Source: Symbiodinium natans
Taxonomy: Eukaryota > Sar > Dinophyceae > Suessiales > Symbiodiniaceae
NCBI GenBank assembly: GCA_905221605.1
Contig: CAJNDS010002101.1
Span: forward strand, 189,001 to 253,000
DNA: 64,000 nt
Direction of reading: 5' to 3'
Shown: positions 1 through 12,248 of the stretch, piece by piece
Layout of the letters: every line of letters starts with the position of its first letter
Position numbering within the stretch: position 1 is the stretch's first letter
The notes under the pieces: model-generated
The model's database searches: none
Seen by the model: only the letters and a program-made list of their open reading frames with translations
What the model was told of the DNA's origin: nothing
Position numbers and translations under genes: made by a program

Positions 1-120
1 AATACCTAAACGCCAAAGCCACTTCCCGCTCAAGAACATGCGAGGTGTGCTTGAAGGCTCGCTAGTCGCGGTTGGGGTGATTTAGGTTCAGATATCCAGG
101 TCTTGAACCCTTGAATTCAA

Positions 121-232
121 ACCCTAAACCCCAAACCCTGAACCCTGAACCCTAAACCCTAAACCCTAAACCCTAAAACCCTAAAACCCTAAACCCTAAA
201 CCCTAAACCCTAAACCCTAAACCTAATGGGGG
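121..232. repeat. CCCTAAA telomere-like array
   Basis: About fifteen near-perfect CCCTAAA units on the plus strand, including a few 8-mers. A shorter tract follows at 289-315 after a 55-bp unique spacer. Units of both orientations occur throughout the window, so this is interstitial, not a chromosome end. Confidence 0.9.
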
Positions 233-440
233 AAGGCTTGGAAGTCCCATGTGAGACTTGCAAGGACCATGGTTTGCAGCCTGGAATTACCCTAAACCCT
301 AAACCCTAAACCCTAGAGTAATCTGTAAACACTCTCTTTATACTATACCAGATCCCATGCTCCAATATCTATGAAACCAAACAACGGGCCCTAAACAACA
401 CTACCAGAAATTAAGAACTTGTCAAGCCAAGAGCTGCTCT

Positions 441-550
441 TCTAGACCCACGAATAACCTAGGAATAAAAGAGCGCCCTTGTTGGTTGCAAGGGAAGATA
501 AGGGAACCTAAACCTAGAAAAAGGTACTAAGGGCCTACTCTGGGTCCTAG
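441..550. repeat. Fold-back element, family D
   Basis: Terminal inverted repeats of the type tctagaccca...tactctgggtccta with an interior cctaggaataaaag motif. Similar copies lie at 33151-33262 and 40411-40514, and a right end at about 14830-14857 runs into CCCTAAA units. Confidence 0.65.
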
Positions 551-793
551 TCTTAGTGAAGGCGGGGAAAGAAGACACGATTCAAGGACGTTTTTTTTCG
601 GACCCGTACCCTTGGGTTTGGGCACCCTTTCAGACTTACTTAGCCAATAACCAAGGACTAAAAAGGTTACACTTCACTGTTCCCACGAAATACGGAAGCC
701 CTAAAAGGTTTAAAGCTCAACAATTGGCTACGTTTAGCAGAGATTCCTGCAGGGAAGATCGAGCCCAGAACGGAGTGTGTGAAGGAAAGCCTA

Positions 794-872
794 GACCCTA
801 AACCCTAAACCCTAAACCCTAAACCCTAAACCCTAAACCCTAAACCCTAAACCCTAAACCCTAAACCCTAAA
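794..872. repeat. CCCTAAA telomere-like array
   Basis: Eleven consecutive CCCTAAA units. Unique sequence follows, then the first TTTAGGG tract at about 998-1034. Confidence 0.9.
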
Positions 873-1044
873 CCTCAACCCAAACCTAAACTTTAGGGGT
901 ACAGCCTGCAATGAAAGACTTAAGAATCCCCAGGCCGGGGGGGTTTCGGCCACAGGGCGTGGCAGAGTTAGGGCTTACACACCACATCTATCTTAGAGTT
1001 TAGGGTTTAGGGTTTAGGGTTTAGGGTTTAGGGTATAGGTGTAG

Positions 1045-1165
1045 TTCCCTGAACCCTTAATATGGGCCCTTGGAAAGGGGGCCCCTTCATATACCCCTCA
1101 TATACCCTCTAGAACTCAAGGGCCTTTACTTCAGAACCCTTTGAAGAAGGTAAGGGTCCACATTA
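1045..1165. repeat. Fold-back element, family E
   Basis: Contains tatacccctcatataccct, aaggtaagggtcc and ttaagggcc. Similar sequence lies at 14300-14400, 32395-32500, 40273-40380 and, inverted, 53520-53625. Confidence 0.55.
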
Positions 1166-3016
1166 AGGGCCTAAACCCTAAACCCTAAACCCCATGAATC
1201 TACCCGTAGAACCTGGCCCTATATAAACGAACTTAGACAAACATCCTAGGCCCTAAGCCTGAACCCCAAAACGACTCATGGCTATCGAGATCCCAGCCTT
1301 CCCCCATGTGCCACCACGCGCGGCTTCGTCCTGAACAGGTCTCACTTGATGGAAGGTTGGGGCTTAGGGCTTAGGGCTTAGAGCTTAGGGCTTAGGGTTT
1401 AGGGTTTAGGGTTGAGGGCCTCTGCCAGTTCTACCCCCATGGGGTACGGCAGGTTCATGCACTTGACGGCCAGCATGTGGATCTGCGTGTGGCTGTGAAG
1501 CTCCACACTGCTGCTCTGCATCATGCTGAGCGACCGCACTTCGAAGCGGGCCCATTTCGTCGACCAGCGGCGACGCTGGTGCCGAATGCCAGGCCCTGCC
1601 TCACACGCCCGCTGAAGCAAGTGGGCACATGCCGCGCACCCTATTGCCCAAGCCCCGCCCAGACGCAGGGGGGCGTTCGCGCAGCCAGGGCGTGACGAGG
1701 CTGGCACCGGACTTGCACGGCCGCTGAAACACGCCGTGGGCCTTTGTCCACCTGGCCACGCCTGCTCGGAACAGGGTTCGCACAAGGAACTGGAAATTAG
1801 TTATCAGAATAGGGCCGTATTATTGTGAGTAATGATGCACCCTTATTGTGGGTTCCCTAAACCCTAGACCCTAAACCCTAAACTTGCCCTAAACCCTAAA
1901 CCCAGCAAGAGGGCTTCGGGCCTAGCGTTGTAGTGCAGTTCAAACAAAGAAGCGGCATGAAGCCATCGTGAAAAGCTGACTGTAACATAAGTCCGTCCAG
2001 GCTCTAAACAAACCATAGTGCAGTTACCAATCGAAACCCCAAAATAAATCCTCCAAACCCCTCGTAGCCCCAGACCACAAACGCCTAAACTCCCGAAAAT
2101 CAATACCAGGCCCAAAACCCCTACAACCCCCAGCCCAAAAACCCACTTTCTAGGAATTCAGAAGCATAACCTAAAGACCATAACCTCAAAACCTGAGCCC
2201 TTAAACCAAAACCCAGCCCCAAAAAACCCTAAAACCCTTGACCCCAAACCCTAGAATCCTAGTTCTCAGCCCTAACCTACCCCAAAGCCCTGGTGCCCTC
2301 ACGCCACGTCTCGCCTCAGTCGAGGTGGAGGTATTCCGTTTGGAAACCGTCCTGGCGCTTGCCGAGTATGTGCACTGTGTGAACCAACCCCCCGTAAACC
2401 CTGAAATCAAGACCCTAAGCCCTAGACCAGACTCCAAACCCAAAAACCTTAACCCTAAACCCTAAACCTTAAACCCTAAACCCCAAAACCCCCTAAACCC
2501 GAGTTTAGGGGCTAAGGGTGAAATTGGCCCTCTTTGGACCAAGCAAGGCGCAGAAAGGCCATGATCGCACATCACTGAACCAGGAGCCGTTAAACGAAAT
2601 TGGGGGGGGGGGGGGGGGGGGGTTAGGGTTTAGGGTTTTTAGGGTGCTGGTTCTTAGTAGGGAATGAGGGAATGAGGTACCTTTGTTACCCCTTAAAGGC
2701 TACACATAGGGCCATAGTTCCCTGATTCCCAACTAAGAACCAGTAGGAAAAGCCAGTTTAGGGTGCGGGGTATAGGGCTTCGGGAGGTTTAGCAACCCTA
2801 AACACTAAACCCGGCTTAGTGCTTATAGGCGGGAGGTTGGGCATGGGGTGGTTCAGGCTTATAGGCCTCAGTAGATTTAAAGGGCCCTGCAACCCTGCCG
2901 TTTTTAACATCTCCAAAACCCTAAACAACCCTAAGCAACTCTAAATTCCTACAATCCAAGAGCCCTCAAACTGCAACAAGGGCACCTCCGGGCGTCCTAC
3001 GCTGAACGCCCTCACC

Positions 3017-3293
3017 TAAACCCTAAACCCTGAACCCTGAACCCTGAACCCTGAACACCATACCCTAAACCCTAAACCCTAAACCCTAAACCCTACACCC
3101 TACACCCTAAACCCTAAACCCTAAACCCTAAACCCTAAACCCTAAACCCTCCCCGGCCCGCCTCCCCACCCATGGCGCTTTTTGACGGCCAAGGCTTAGG
3201 GCTTAGGCTTGTGGGTTTAGGGTTTAGGGTTTAGGGTTTAGGGCTTAGGGTTTAGGGTTTAGGGTTTAGGGTTTAGGGTTTAGGGCTTAGGGT
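3017..3293. repeat. Facing CCCTAAA / TTTAGGG arrays around a short segment
   Basis: CCCTAAA units at 3017-3147 and TTTAGGG units at 3207-3293 flank about 60 bp of GC-rich unique sequence containing an ATG at 3172. The arrays are inverted copies of each other. This is one of the clearest cases of the CCCTAAA-segment-TTTAGGG arrangement seen across the window. Confidence 0.85.
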
Positions 3294-3675
3294 TCCGGGC
3301 TAAACGGCTTGAGGGTGTGGTTTTAGGGTCCGAGGGTTCAGGGTTTGGTGTTCTGAGGCTGAGCAGGCTTGGGTGGGGGGCGTGGGCTGCGTTTTGTGGG
3401 TGGCTAGGTCAAGTTTCGGCTTTGTAGAGGGACTGGCGCGTCAGAGTTCAGGTTTTTGAGGGTTTAGGGATGCTTAGGGCTTATAGGGCTTAGGGTACAT
3501 CGGCGTCTTCTCCCAGGGCTTGAAAACCGGCAGCAGCTGAAACAAGGGCAGCAGTTGGCGCCACGCCTTTTGGCCCCAACCAAGAAGCCTAAACCCTAAA
3601 CCCTAAACCCTAAACCGTAAACCCTAAACCCTAAACCCTAAAGACCCTAAACCCTGAGCAGGACTTGGGGCCCAG

Positions 3676-3702
3676 AATCTACTGTTTGCTTAAGAACCCC
3701 CG

Positions 3703-3733
<31 letters not shown>

Positions 3734-3808
3734 AAAAAAAAGTCTTCCCTTTAAGGGTAATAAGGGGACTATTATCGTTTATTGCTGGCGGTTCTTAAGC
3801 AAATAGTG
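3676..3808. repeat. Fold-back element, family I, with poly-C/poly-A
   Basis: Arms tctactgtttgcttaagaacc and ggttcttaagcaaatagtggg are inverted copies. A run of C then A lies next to the left arm. A second copy is at 34720-34890. Confidence 0.65.
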
Positions 3809-4591
3809 GGAATACAACATGCAGGGGGGGGGGGGTAGCCGGGTTGTTGAGACGCGTTTTTCTACTCGTCCCCTCAACCCTAAACCCTAAACCCCCTAAC
3901 ACCCTAACCCCCCAAACCCCCAAACCCCCTAACCCCCTAACCCCCTAAACCCCTGAACCCCTAAACCCTGAACCCTAAACCCTAAACCCTTAACCCAAAA
4001 CCTAAACCCTAAACCCTAAACCCTAAACCCAAGCCTTAAGAACTTACAGCTGCAGTTGGGTCTGAGGAGGAGCTCGCTTGGCCGGCTGAAGGCTTGGAGT
4101 TTTTAGTTGAGGCTTTTGTTGTTTAGGGAAGGTCCGAAGACTAGGTTTGAGAGGCTTTTGAGGGTTTAGGGGGTTTATGGCTCAGGTTCTTGGAGTTCAG
4201 GATGTGGGATGAAGGCTTATAGGGGTTTGGGGAAGGGGGTGAGGGGTTTGTCACCCTGAACCCTAAACCCTGCCTGAGGATACGAAGTGGGCCACGCACG
4301 GTGTATGCGTTTTCGCGAGGACACCTCTCAGAAGTCACTTCGCCTGCCCGGCAAAGCCATCTAGCCGTGGTAAAGCGAGGCGCTGGCGCACTGAGCCATC
4401 GGACCTAAACTGAACTTGGAACCCTAGCCAAAATTATAATTTGAGCTGTTCCTTAGGAATTACAGTACCCCAAGATTAAAAAAGCTTCTTGGAGGGACGC
4501 CGATATTTAAACGAGCCCTTGCGAAGCCAAAAAAACGATGTCTGACAAACAGTGCTAGGCATGTGCGAATCATAATTGGAACCGACTGGGC

Positions 4592-4596
<5 letters not shown>

Positions 4597-4661
<65 letters not shown>

Positions 4662-4681
4662 TTTTTGGTTTGTGTATGATA

Positions 4682-4731
<50 letters not shown>

Positions 4732-4735
4732 ACAG
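4597..4735. repeat. Compound microsatellite (GT)n-(AT)n-(GA)n
   Basis: About thirty GT dinucleotides, then two AT runs, then GA repeats. It gives spurious open frames on both strands (4460-4798) that should not be annotated as genes. Confidence 0.95.
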
Positions 4736-5926
4736 ATAGGTGAGAGTAGAATAGAACAGACTAGGTTCGGTTATCAAGATGAGATTGGACTAGGGTAAGA
4801 TACGCTCTATGATAGACGAGACTAAGGGGTTGCCCCCGGACCCCATTCCCTTGATGTAGCTTAAGGGCATTGTACTTATAAGAGTTTTGCAGGCGTCGGA
4901 AAATAAATGCCATTTAAAGCGAAGTTTATGGTGCTGAGGGGTGCTATGCTGATCCTATCCACGCCCCTGAAACAACTGCGTACTTTCCCTGAAGGTTCAG
5001 CGCAGAGAAGCCTCCAACTGGCAGCAGGATTCCTTCGGAATTCTGCAGGTCTCTGCCAGAGCTGCTCGCCAAGAGCATGAATCTAGGGTGTTCGACGGTC
5101 TGAGCCTAGGGATTCGGACGTAAAGCGGGGACGCAGGGTGGCGACTGTGCGGCTCTTGTTAGGGTTTAGGGCTTGGGGTTTAGGGCTCTTATTATCAGCA
5201 TCAGCCGCGACTACCTATGATTCAGGGTGGAGGGTGCAGGGTTCCAGGCTTCTAGGGTTTATAGGGTTTACGGTTTAGGGTTCCGGGCTATTAGGGTGTA
5301 TGGTGCTCAGGGTTTCGAATTCGGGTTCCGGGCTATAGGGCTTTTAGGGCTTAGTTATATTTAGGGTTTAGGGTTTAGGGTTTAGGGCTTTTCAGGCTTT
5401 TGCGGGGGGCTTCAGGGTTTCGAAGTGACTCCCAGGACCAAGCTTGACCCAGGGAACCCGTCAAGGAGAAGCCCCTCGAATGCCTCAAGCCCTAAACGCT
5501 AAACCCTAAACCCTATAACAAACCCTAAACCCCATCTAAACTCTAAACCCAAAAATTAGCCTTCCGCGAACGCCACGCCTTCAGTGGACCCTTCCGCTAT
5601 GACATATGAAGTACTGGTGTAACCACCGTGGAGCTGGTACGGTAGAGCTCGCAACCTCGCCACCCCTGTACCCCGCATGCTATCAAAATCTCAACGATCA
5701 GGGCCCGCAACAGCAGGCCTCAAAGAATGTTGGAGCTCTTTGCCGCAACATTTCCAGCCTAAGCCACCACCCAAAAACGATGAGCCACCCCAAAATATCC
5801 ATCAACAACCCTAAGCCCACATGAAACCCTAAGCCGCTAAACCTTAAACCTTAAACCTTAAACCCTAAACCCTAAACCCCAAACCCCAAACCCCAAACCC
5901 TAAACCCTAAACTAAGCCCTACTTAC

Positions 5927-5997
5927 GTCAGCTTCAGCTTCGCAAGCGCATTCGTCACTTGGCTCACGCACAGGTGCAGAGCCTCCTTGGAAGTCGC
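5927..5997 (-). CDS. Exon-like segment (hypothetical protein)
   Basis: Minus-strand open segment of 71 nt, reading ATSKEALHLCVSQVTNALAK, with third codon positions nearly all G or C apart from several T. It starts after an AG and ends at a consensus donor GTAAGT that runs into AGGGCTTAGTTTAGGG. The plus strand is also open and ends at GTTTAGGG, so the strand is a preference. No family recognised. Confidence 0.4.
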
Positions 5998-6654
5998 CTC
6001 GCCAAGGTTTAGGGTTTAGGATTTAGGAGTTTAGGAGTTTAGGGTTTAGGGTTTAGGGCTTAGGGTTTAGGGCTTAGGGCTTAGGGCTTAGGGGTTTAGG
6101 TTTGGGGTTTAGGGTTTAGGGCGCCTCGCACAAGTGGGGGGTTGGGGGGGGAGGCTCTCTGCTGTTCTGGGGCTTTTATCGGTGTTGTGTAGGGCTTTTG
6201 TAGGGACTTACAGGGTTTAGGGTTTAGGGTTTAGGGGGTTTGGGGTTTAGGACCAGGGATGTATACGATTTTCTATGGCTCAGGGTTTTTATAGAGCTTT
6301 TATCAGGCCAAGGTTGTGTCTTTCAGCTTTGGCACGGGTGCTCTAGGGCTTCATTACAGGGTCTGTAGGGTTTGAGAGGGTTCCAAGGCGTTTAGGGCTT
6401 CTGGGGTTTATAGGAATGAAAGAACGGTTCAGGAACCCTAAGCCCTAAGCCCGAAACTCTAGTTCATGAACCCTCTCCCCTTATGAGCCCTAAATCCTTA
6501 GTAGCCAAGTAGCCATATTATGAGGGTACCCTTCTTGGTGTTGGTTACTGTTCTGAGGGAACCTCTCATCCGAAAATACCCACAAGGGTACCACTCAGCG
6601 ACCAAGAAACCCCCAAACAACTACAGCATCCTGAGACCTGACCCTGAACCAGAA

Positions 6655-6795
6655 ACCCTAAACCCTAAACCCTAAACCCTAAACCCTAAACCCTAAACCC
6701 TATACCCTAAACCCTAAACCCTAAACCCTAAACCCTAAACCCTAAACCAAAACCCTAAACCAAAACCCTAAACCAAAACCCAAAACCAAAACCCT
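6655..6795. repeat. CCCTAAA array ending at an exon-like segment
   Basis: Mostly perfect CCCTAAA units, then degenerate CCAAAACCCTAAA units, ending in CCCTATAG just before the ATG-containing open segment at 6790. Confidence 0.85.
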
Positions 6796-6890
6796 ATAGA
6801 ATGTCCGGCCGCCTCGTTGCCAAAGGGTGGAAGCACGGCCTGTACGCCGGCCCTGGGCTTGCCAAAGGCTCGCTGCATAGTGCCGTGACG
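6790..6890 (+). CDS. Exon-like segment (hypothetical protein)
   Basis: Plus-strand open segment of 101 nt beginning right after CCCTATAG and containing an ATG (MSGRLVAKGWKHGLYAG). About four fifths of codons end in G or C. A GTGGGC donor-like sequence follows, then GAGGGTTTAGGG. The minus strand is also open but reads less like protein. Function unknown. Confidence 0.4.
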
Positions 6891-7527
6891 GTGGGCTCGA
6901 GGGCTCGAGGGTTTAGGGTTTAGGGTTTAGGGAACCCGATTGTGGAGGCTGCGCTCTTGTCCCTGGGTTGCTGTAAAGGGTTTAGGTTGAGGGGAAGCTA
7001 GCAGAATACGGAGCCACTGGGGGTTTCCGAGATTAGGGGTGCCTTATTGGGGCTCACTATTATGCCACTATTTGGGGATCTTCATTAGGGTCTCTTATTT
7101 TCGTAAACCCCCATCATGGAAAAAAACAACTATGCCGGGAGGGCCTGTCGTGTTACTCTGGTAGCCGAATTCTAGCACCTATCTTCAAGAACTCTTTGAT
7201 GCTAGACCTCAAACCCTAAACCCTAAACCCTAGAGCTAAAACCCTAAAGCCCTAAACCCTAAACCCTACAGCCCTATTCTTGCCCAAACCCTAAACCCGA
7301 AACCTGAAATCCTAAACCCTAAAAACCCAAAAACCCTAAAACACTAAAACCCTGGAACCCCAAAACCCAAAAACCCTAATGCCCTAAAGCCTTAACCCCT
7401 AGAACCCTAAAATCCTATAGCCCTGAACCCTAAACCCCAAACCCCAAACCCTAAACCCTAAACCCCAAACCTTCGCCCTAAACCCTAAACAACCCTACAG
7501 CCTCGAGACCGCACACAAACCAACCAG

Positions 7528-7596
7528 GCTCAGTGGCGTCGCGAGCTGCCGCTTGCTGGACTCTTGGACACGCCGGTAGTCCTGGCAAAGCACTGG
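7528..7596 (+). CDS. Exon-like segment (hypothetical protein)
   Basis: Exactly 23 codons between an acceptor-like accaaccag and GATTTAGGG, which would be a GA donor as reported for dinoflagellates. Reads AQWRRELPLAGLLDTPVV. The downstream intron would begin within a TTTAGGG array. Other frames are also open, so this is suggestive only. Confidence 0.35.
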
Positions 7597-7810
7597 GATT
7601 TAGGGTTTAGGGTTTAGGGCTAGGGTTTAGGGTTTAGGGTTTAGGGTTTAGGGTTTAGGGTTTAGGGTTTAGGGTTTAGGGTTTAGGGTTTAGGGTTTAG
7701 GGTTTAGGGTTTAGGGTTTAGGGTTTGGGGTTTAGGGTTTAGGGTTTAGGGAGTAGGGTTTAGGGTTTAGGGCTAGGGTTTAGGGTTTAGGGCTTAGGGT
7801 TCAGGGACTA
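7588..7810. repeat. TTTAGGG telomere-like array
   Basis: Around thirty TTTAGGG units with a few truncated (TAGGG) or TTTGGGG variants. It directly follows an open segment ending near 7596. Confidence 0.9.
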
Positions 7811-8334
7811 GGGTAGGACTCTATGCGACCCCCATCGTTTGCCACCCTAGCTTAGACAACAAACCAAAGAAACTACACCCTAAAGAAGGCCGCAAAGCCT
7901 CGGCTCCAAACCTAAATCCTGCACGCCCTAAACCCTAAATCCTAAACTCTAAACCCTACACATCCTAACCCCTAGACCCTAAAGCCTACCCCTAAACCCT
8001 GAACCCTAAACCCTCTACGCGCCCGATCGGCCCCATAAACCCAAGACCCCTAAAGCCTGCTAACCCCAAAGTGCAAAACCACAACTCGAAACCCCAAAAC
8101 CCAAATATCAGACCCATTTAAGGTTTAGGGTTCAGGGTTCAGGGTTTAAAGTCCCAAAACCTCGAAAACCTCAACCCCTAAACCCCTAAACCTCATACAC
8201 CCCCCCCAAGTACTGCTCTAAAGCCCCAAATATTTCTCATACCCCACTATGGCCCACAGAATAAACCCTAAACCCTATAAACCCTAAACCCTACAAACCC
8301 TAAAAACCCCAAAAACACTAAGCCCGGTCCTCAC

Positions 8335-8452
8335 CATGGAGGCTCAGCTGCCACCCTTTGCCCCCCCTGCGGTGGGACGGGGGCTGGCCTTTGGGCCGAG
8401 GGCCCAGGCGGCTGGGAAGCAGATTCTGCTTGCCATGCTGCACCATGTGGTC
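8335..8452 (-). CDS. Exon-like segment (hypothetical protein)
   Basis: Minus-strand open segment of 118 nt starting after CCCTAAACAG and ending ATG/GTGAGG, both good splice consensus. Reads DHMVQHGKQNLLPSRLGP, Pro/Arg/Gly-rich. The plus strand also gives an ATG-started frame (MEAQLPPFAPPA) ending at GTTTAGGG. I prefer minus because both boundaries fit. Confidence 0.35.
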
Positions 8453-8864
8453 CTGTTTAGGGTTTAGGGTTTAGGGGTTTTGGGTTTGGGGTTTAGGGTT
8501 TGGGGTTTAGGTTTTGGGGTTTGGGGTTTAGGGTTTGGGGTTTAGTGTTTAGGGCTTAGGGTTTTATAAGGAGAGTTCTGGCTGAGTTCTCTGAGGGCAG
8601 AAAGGTCAACCGTTTTGGTTTGTTCGAGGGAGTGAATTTTGAGTAAAACCCTAGACCCAGAAGTACTCAAGATGGCTTAAGATTTCCTACTCGCCACCTT
8701 ATTCGTGCAAGTAGGTTGGGGTCCCCTAAGCCCGATAAACTATAAACCCTCTTGCCCTTAAAGCTGGAAAACTGGTTACTGTACCCTTCTTGTGATGAAA
8801 GGGGCTTGCGAGGGAGCCGACAAAGGGAGTATGCACTGGCAGTTCAGGTAGACGTGAGTTCCCT

Positions 8865-9380
8865 CGACCCTAAACCCTGAAACCCGCAAACCATATACCC
8901 TAAAACCCAAACCCTAGTCCTAAAACCCCTAAACCCTAAACCCCGAAACCCTCACATCCTAAAACCCTAAAACCCTAAAACCCTAAAACCCTAAAACCCT
9001 AAAACCCTAAAACCCTAAAACCCTAAAGCCCTAAAGCCCTAAAGCCCTAAAGCCCCAGAGCCCTAAAACCCTAACACCCTAACACCCTAAAACCCAAAAA
9101 CCCCAAACCCTAAACCCTAAAACCCTAAAACCCTAAAACCCTAAAACCCTAAAACCCCGAAACCCTAAAACCCTAAAACCCTAAAACCCTAAAACCCTAA
9201 AACCCTAAAACCCTAAACCCTAAAACCCTAAAACCCTAAAACCCTAAAACCCTAAAACCCTAAAACCCTAGAACCCTAAACCCTAAAACCCTAAAACCCT
9301 AAAAACCCTAAAACCATAAACCCTAAACCCTAGCCCTAAACCCTAGCCCTAAACCCTAAACCCTAAACCCTAAACCGAAA
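8865..9380. repeat. Array of the 8-mer variant CCCTAAAA
   Basis: About 500 bp in which the prevailing unit is the 8-mer CCCTAAAA, with short blocks of CCCTAAAG and canonical CCCTAAA at the ends. The uniform variant suggests local tandem amplification rather than direct telomerase copying. Similar 8-mer blocks lie at 47447-47580 (as TTTTAGGG) and near 51020-51130. Confidence 0.9.
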
Positions 9381-9387
9381 GCCCAAG

Positions 9388-9443
9388 ACCAGCAGTCCTT
9401 CACGATGTACGTGTCCCGGCCACTGCCATCCCCGCCCTGGCAG
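9388..9443 (+). CDS. Exon-like segment (hypothetical protein)
   Basis: Plus-strand 56-nt segment with the frame QQSFTMYVSRPLPSPPWQ ending in CAG/GTAAGG, a consensus donor. Almost every codon ends in G or C. It sits between the 8-mer CCCTAAAA array and a TTTAGGG array. Function unknown. Confidence 0.4.
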
Positions 9444-10108
9444 GTAAGGGGGTGCACTGCCCACCCCTCTAGGTTCCCCCTTTTGTGGGTTTAGGGTTTA
9501 GGGTTTAGGGTTTAGGGTTTAGGGTTTAGGGTTTAGGGTTGAGGGAAGTTCTGAGGTTCGGAGCTTTCGGTGTTTGGGGTGTGGGGTCTATCCCTAAACC
9601 CTAAACGCGCTTGGTCAAAAAACTCCGCGGATGCAGTTTTCAGAAGGGGGGGACATCCAAGAACTAGAGCGGGATTTCGTAATCCATAAACCTACAACCT
9701 ACAATAAAAAATTGGCCCAGGGTTGAACCCTTAGGGCTTAGGGTTCCGGCGGAACAGGTTCAGGCTCCAGGCCTAAAACCTAGACCCTTAACCCAGAAGA
9801 CGGAGTGCATCTTGGGCAAGGCTCCTGAACGACAAGACGCTTCCTCAAGAACACCGGAGGCTTAGGGTTTAGGGTTTAGGGTTTAGGGCTTAGGGCTTAG
9901 GGTTTAACCTTTTCCGGGCTTGGGTTGTTCAGGTAGAACACTTGCCAAGGACGTCGAGTTGAGGGTTTAGGGGTTTAGGGGGTCGAGGGTGGTTTTCGGC
10001 AATGTAAGGTTCAGCATTGCCATTGCATGGGTGGGTTGAGGGCCGCAATGTCCAACCCCTGATGTAGAAGCCGCCCCTTCTGAGGACACGACATGCAAGC
10101 CCAAGCTA

Positions 10109-10420
10109 GGGTGTAGGGTGTAGGGTGTAGGGTTTAGGGTTTAGGGTTTAGGGTTTAGGGTTTAGGGTTTAGGGTTTAGGGTTTAGGGTTTAGGGTTTAG
10201 GGTTTAGGGTTTAGGGTTTAGGGTTTAGGGTCCTAAACCCTAAATCCCACGCAGAAGGCCTTGCGAAAGTTGATGTGGTGCATGACCACAAGGAGACCAG
10301 CACCTCAGAAGCCCTAAACCCTAAACCCTAAACCCTAAACCCTAAACCCTAAACCCTAAACCCTAAACGCTAAACCCTGAACCCTAAAAGCTAAACCCTA
10401 AACCCTAAACGCTAAGCCCT
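10109..10420. repeat. Facing TTTAGGG / CCCTAAA arrays
   Basis: TTTAGGG units at 10109-10231 (first units TGTAGGG), about 80 bp of unique open sequence, then CCCTAAA units at 10310-10420. The middle is open on both strands, for example plus-strand codons reading EGLAKVDVVHDHKET, with a cacgcag acceptor-like end. Confidence 0.8.
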
Positions 10421-10879
10421 GAACCCTGAGCCCCTGCAACAAAGGGTTGAGGGGCCTTTAGGTTGAGAGGGTTTTGGGCACCATATTCCACTGCTACTGC
10501 TACTACTCATAGGGTTCAGAGTTTAGGGTTTGGTGTTTAGGGATGACTATGACGACGACGACTACTACTGCTACTGCTACTGCTTCTGCTACTACTGCAG
10601 TGATACCCCTGAGATACCCCCTTATACACCCTATACACATCCTTCAAGGAGCGAAAGGGCCATACAAAAAGACCCCATACATACTACAAAAAACTACTAC
10701 TTTGTATGTTGCTGGGTTTATGACTACTACTTGCTTCTGGAGCAAGGGCATCGTAAGGCCTACACACTTCCTCCTTTGCGCTTATGAATTGGGATAGAGG
10801 AGGGAACTTACCCCCAAAAAAACCCTCAACAAAAAGGTTTATGATTTAGGGTCCAGGGTTGAGGGCCACCGTATTTGGG

Positions 10880-10970
10880 TTTCTCTAAATGAGGGTGCCT
10901 TTTTGGGTTACTCATTTAAGGGTGCCTTGCTGGAAAGGGTACCCAAAAAGGGGCCCTGATTTAGAGACCT
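10880..10970. repeat. Fold-back element, family C
   Basis: Arms ttctctaaatgagggtgcct and ggccctgatttagagac. The interior ctttttgggttactcat resembles the copy at 30785. Confidence 0.6.
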
Positions 10971-11902
10971 GCCTATATATCGTAACTAATACTCAGCACC
11001 GCTGTAGATGTGTGAGTCATATGTGGCCAAATAAGTGTATCCCTGATACACCCTGAAATGCTACAAGCCTTACTATAGGAACCCACCAAAAAACGGTGCT
11101 CCCAGGCTTTTCCCTAAACCCTCGCCTAAACCCTCAACTCTCAACCCTAACCCTCAACCCCAAGCCCTCAACCCTCAACCCTGAGCCCTTAACCCTGAGC
11201 CCTAACCCTAGCCCTAACCCCGAAAACCCTACAACCCTAAACCCCTAAACCCTGAACTCTCAACCATGAGTCCCTACCCCTAACCCTAACCCTGAAAACT
11301 CTACAACCCTGAAACCCTCAAACAAACCCTAACCCTAAACCCTAAACCCTGAACCCCGAAACCCTCAAACAAAAACCGACATCACGCCGGGCTGCCCACG
11401 CTGCTGAGGCCACGGTTTTTTTTTTTTTTTTTTTAGTCGGGGTTGGTCTAGACGGCTTATAGGGATAATATGTACGGCTTATAGGTTTTAAAGGTTTTAT
11501 AGGGGTTTAGGGTTTAGGGTTTCAAAGGCTTTCCATGGGGTTTATTCGGCTTATAGGGTTTTACTGGGTTTTTAGGGTGGGTTGTGTAGGGCCTGTAGGA
11601 TTTGTAGGGCTTGTGGGAGTTTCTAGGCTTTAGGAGTTCAGGGTTGAGGTAGTTGTATGGTAGGACTGTACAGGGCTACAGGATTTCCTACTTCAGGTTC
11701 TTTGTGTAGAGTTCCAAGGGCTTGGGGTCTGGGGTTTGTAGTACGTTTATAAAGTTTGGGAGATTTTTGCTTCTTGCTCGGTGTGTCGATGCGGGCGCTG
11801 GCCCGAACTTCGAGAGAGGGGGGGGTGGGCTCAATCCAAAACGGCTGCCTCCAGGAATGCAGGATCTAGACCCCAGAGCAACCTAGGTTTAACAAGAGTA
11901 CC

Positions 11903-12006
11903 TTGGGATGTTCCCCCTTTACTAACAGTCCTTAACAGTATTATAATCACTAGGGGGCACGATAATCCCATTAAGGACTGTTACTATAAGGGGCAACCTC
12001 CCAAAG
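11903..12006. repeat. Fold-back element, family A
   Basis: Left arm gggatgttccccctttacta, interior attataatcactagggggc, right arm aaggactgttactataag. Related to 47886-47975, 52096-52216 and 55618-55718. Confidence 0.6.
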
Positions 12007-12248
12007 GATACCCCTTTCTTGGGCGAAAGGGGCTTGTAAGGGAACTTACTGCCCAAGAACATACACAACAAACCCTGAACTCTAAACTTCTAAACCCTAC
12101 ACCCTCACCTCAACCCTCAAACCTACCCCCCCACCCCCCAAACAAAAAAAAGGGCTACTACGTACTCTGGGTCCTGGGGATTCAAGGCTTGAGGCGCAGG
12201 TTGGAATGGGTTTGGGGTTTGGGGTTTGGGGTTTGGGGTTTCGGGTTT

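Noticed and set aside
121-232. A true chromosome end (telomere) at the left edge of the window
   Set aside because: Units occur in both orientations throughout 58 kb and are separated by unique sequence and elements, so they are interstitial.
4388-4412. tRNA or tRNA-derived SINE on the minus strand
   Set aside because: TGGCTCAGTGC resembles an A box, but there is no B box or cloverleaf downstream.
4460-4798. Protein frames with His-Thr or Cys-Val repeats
   Set aside because: They are translations of the GT/AT/GA microsatellite.
8865-9380. CRISPR array
   Set aside because: The repeats are contiguous 7-8-mers without spacers, in a eukaryotic genome.
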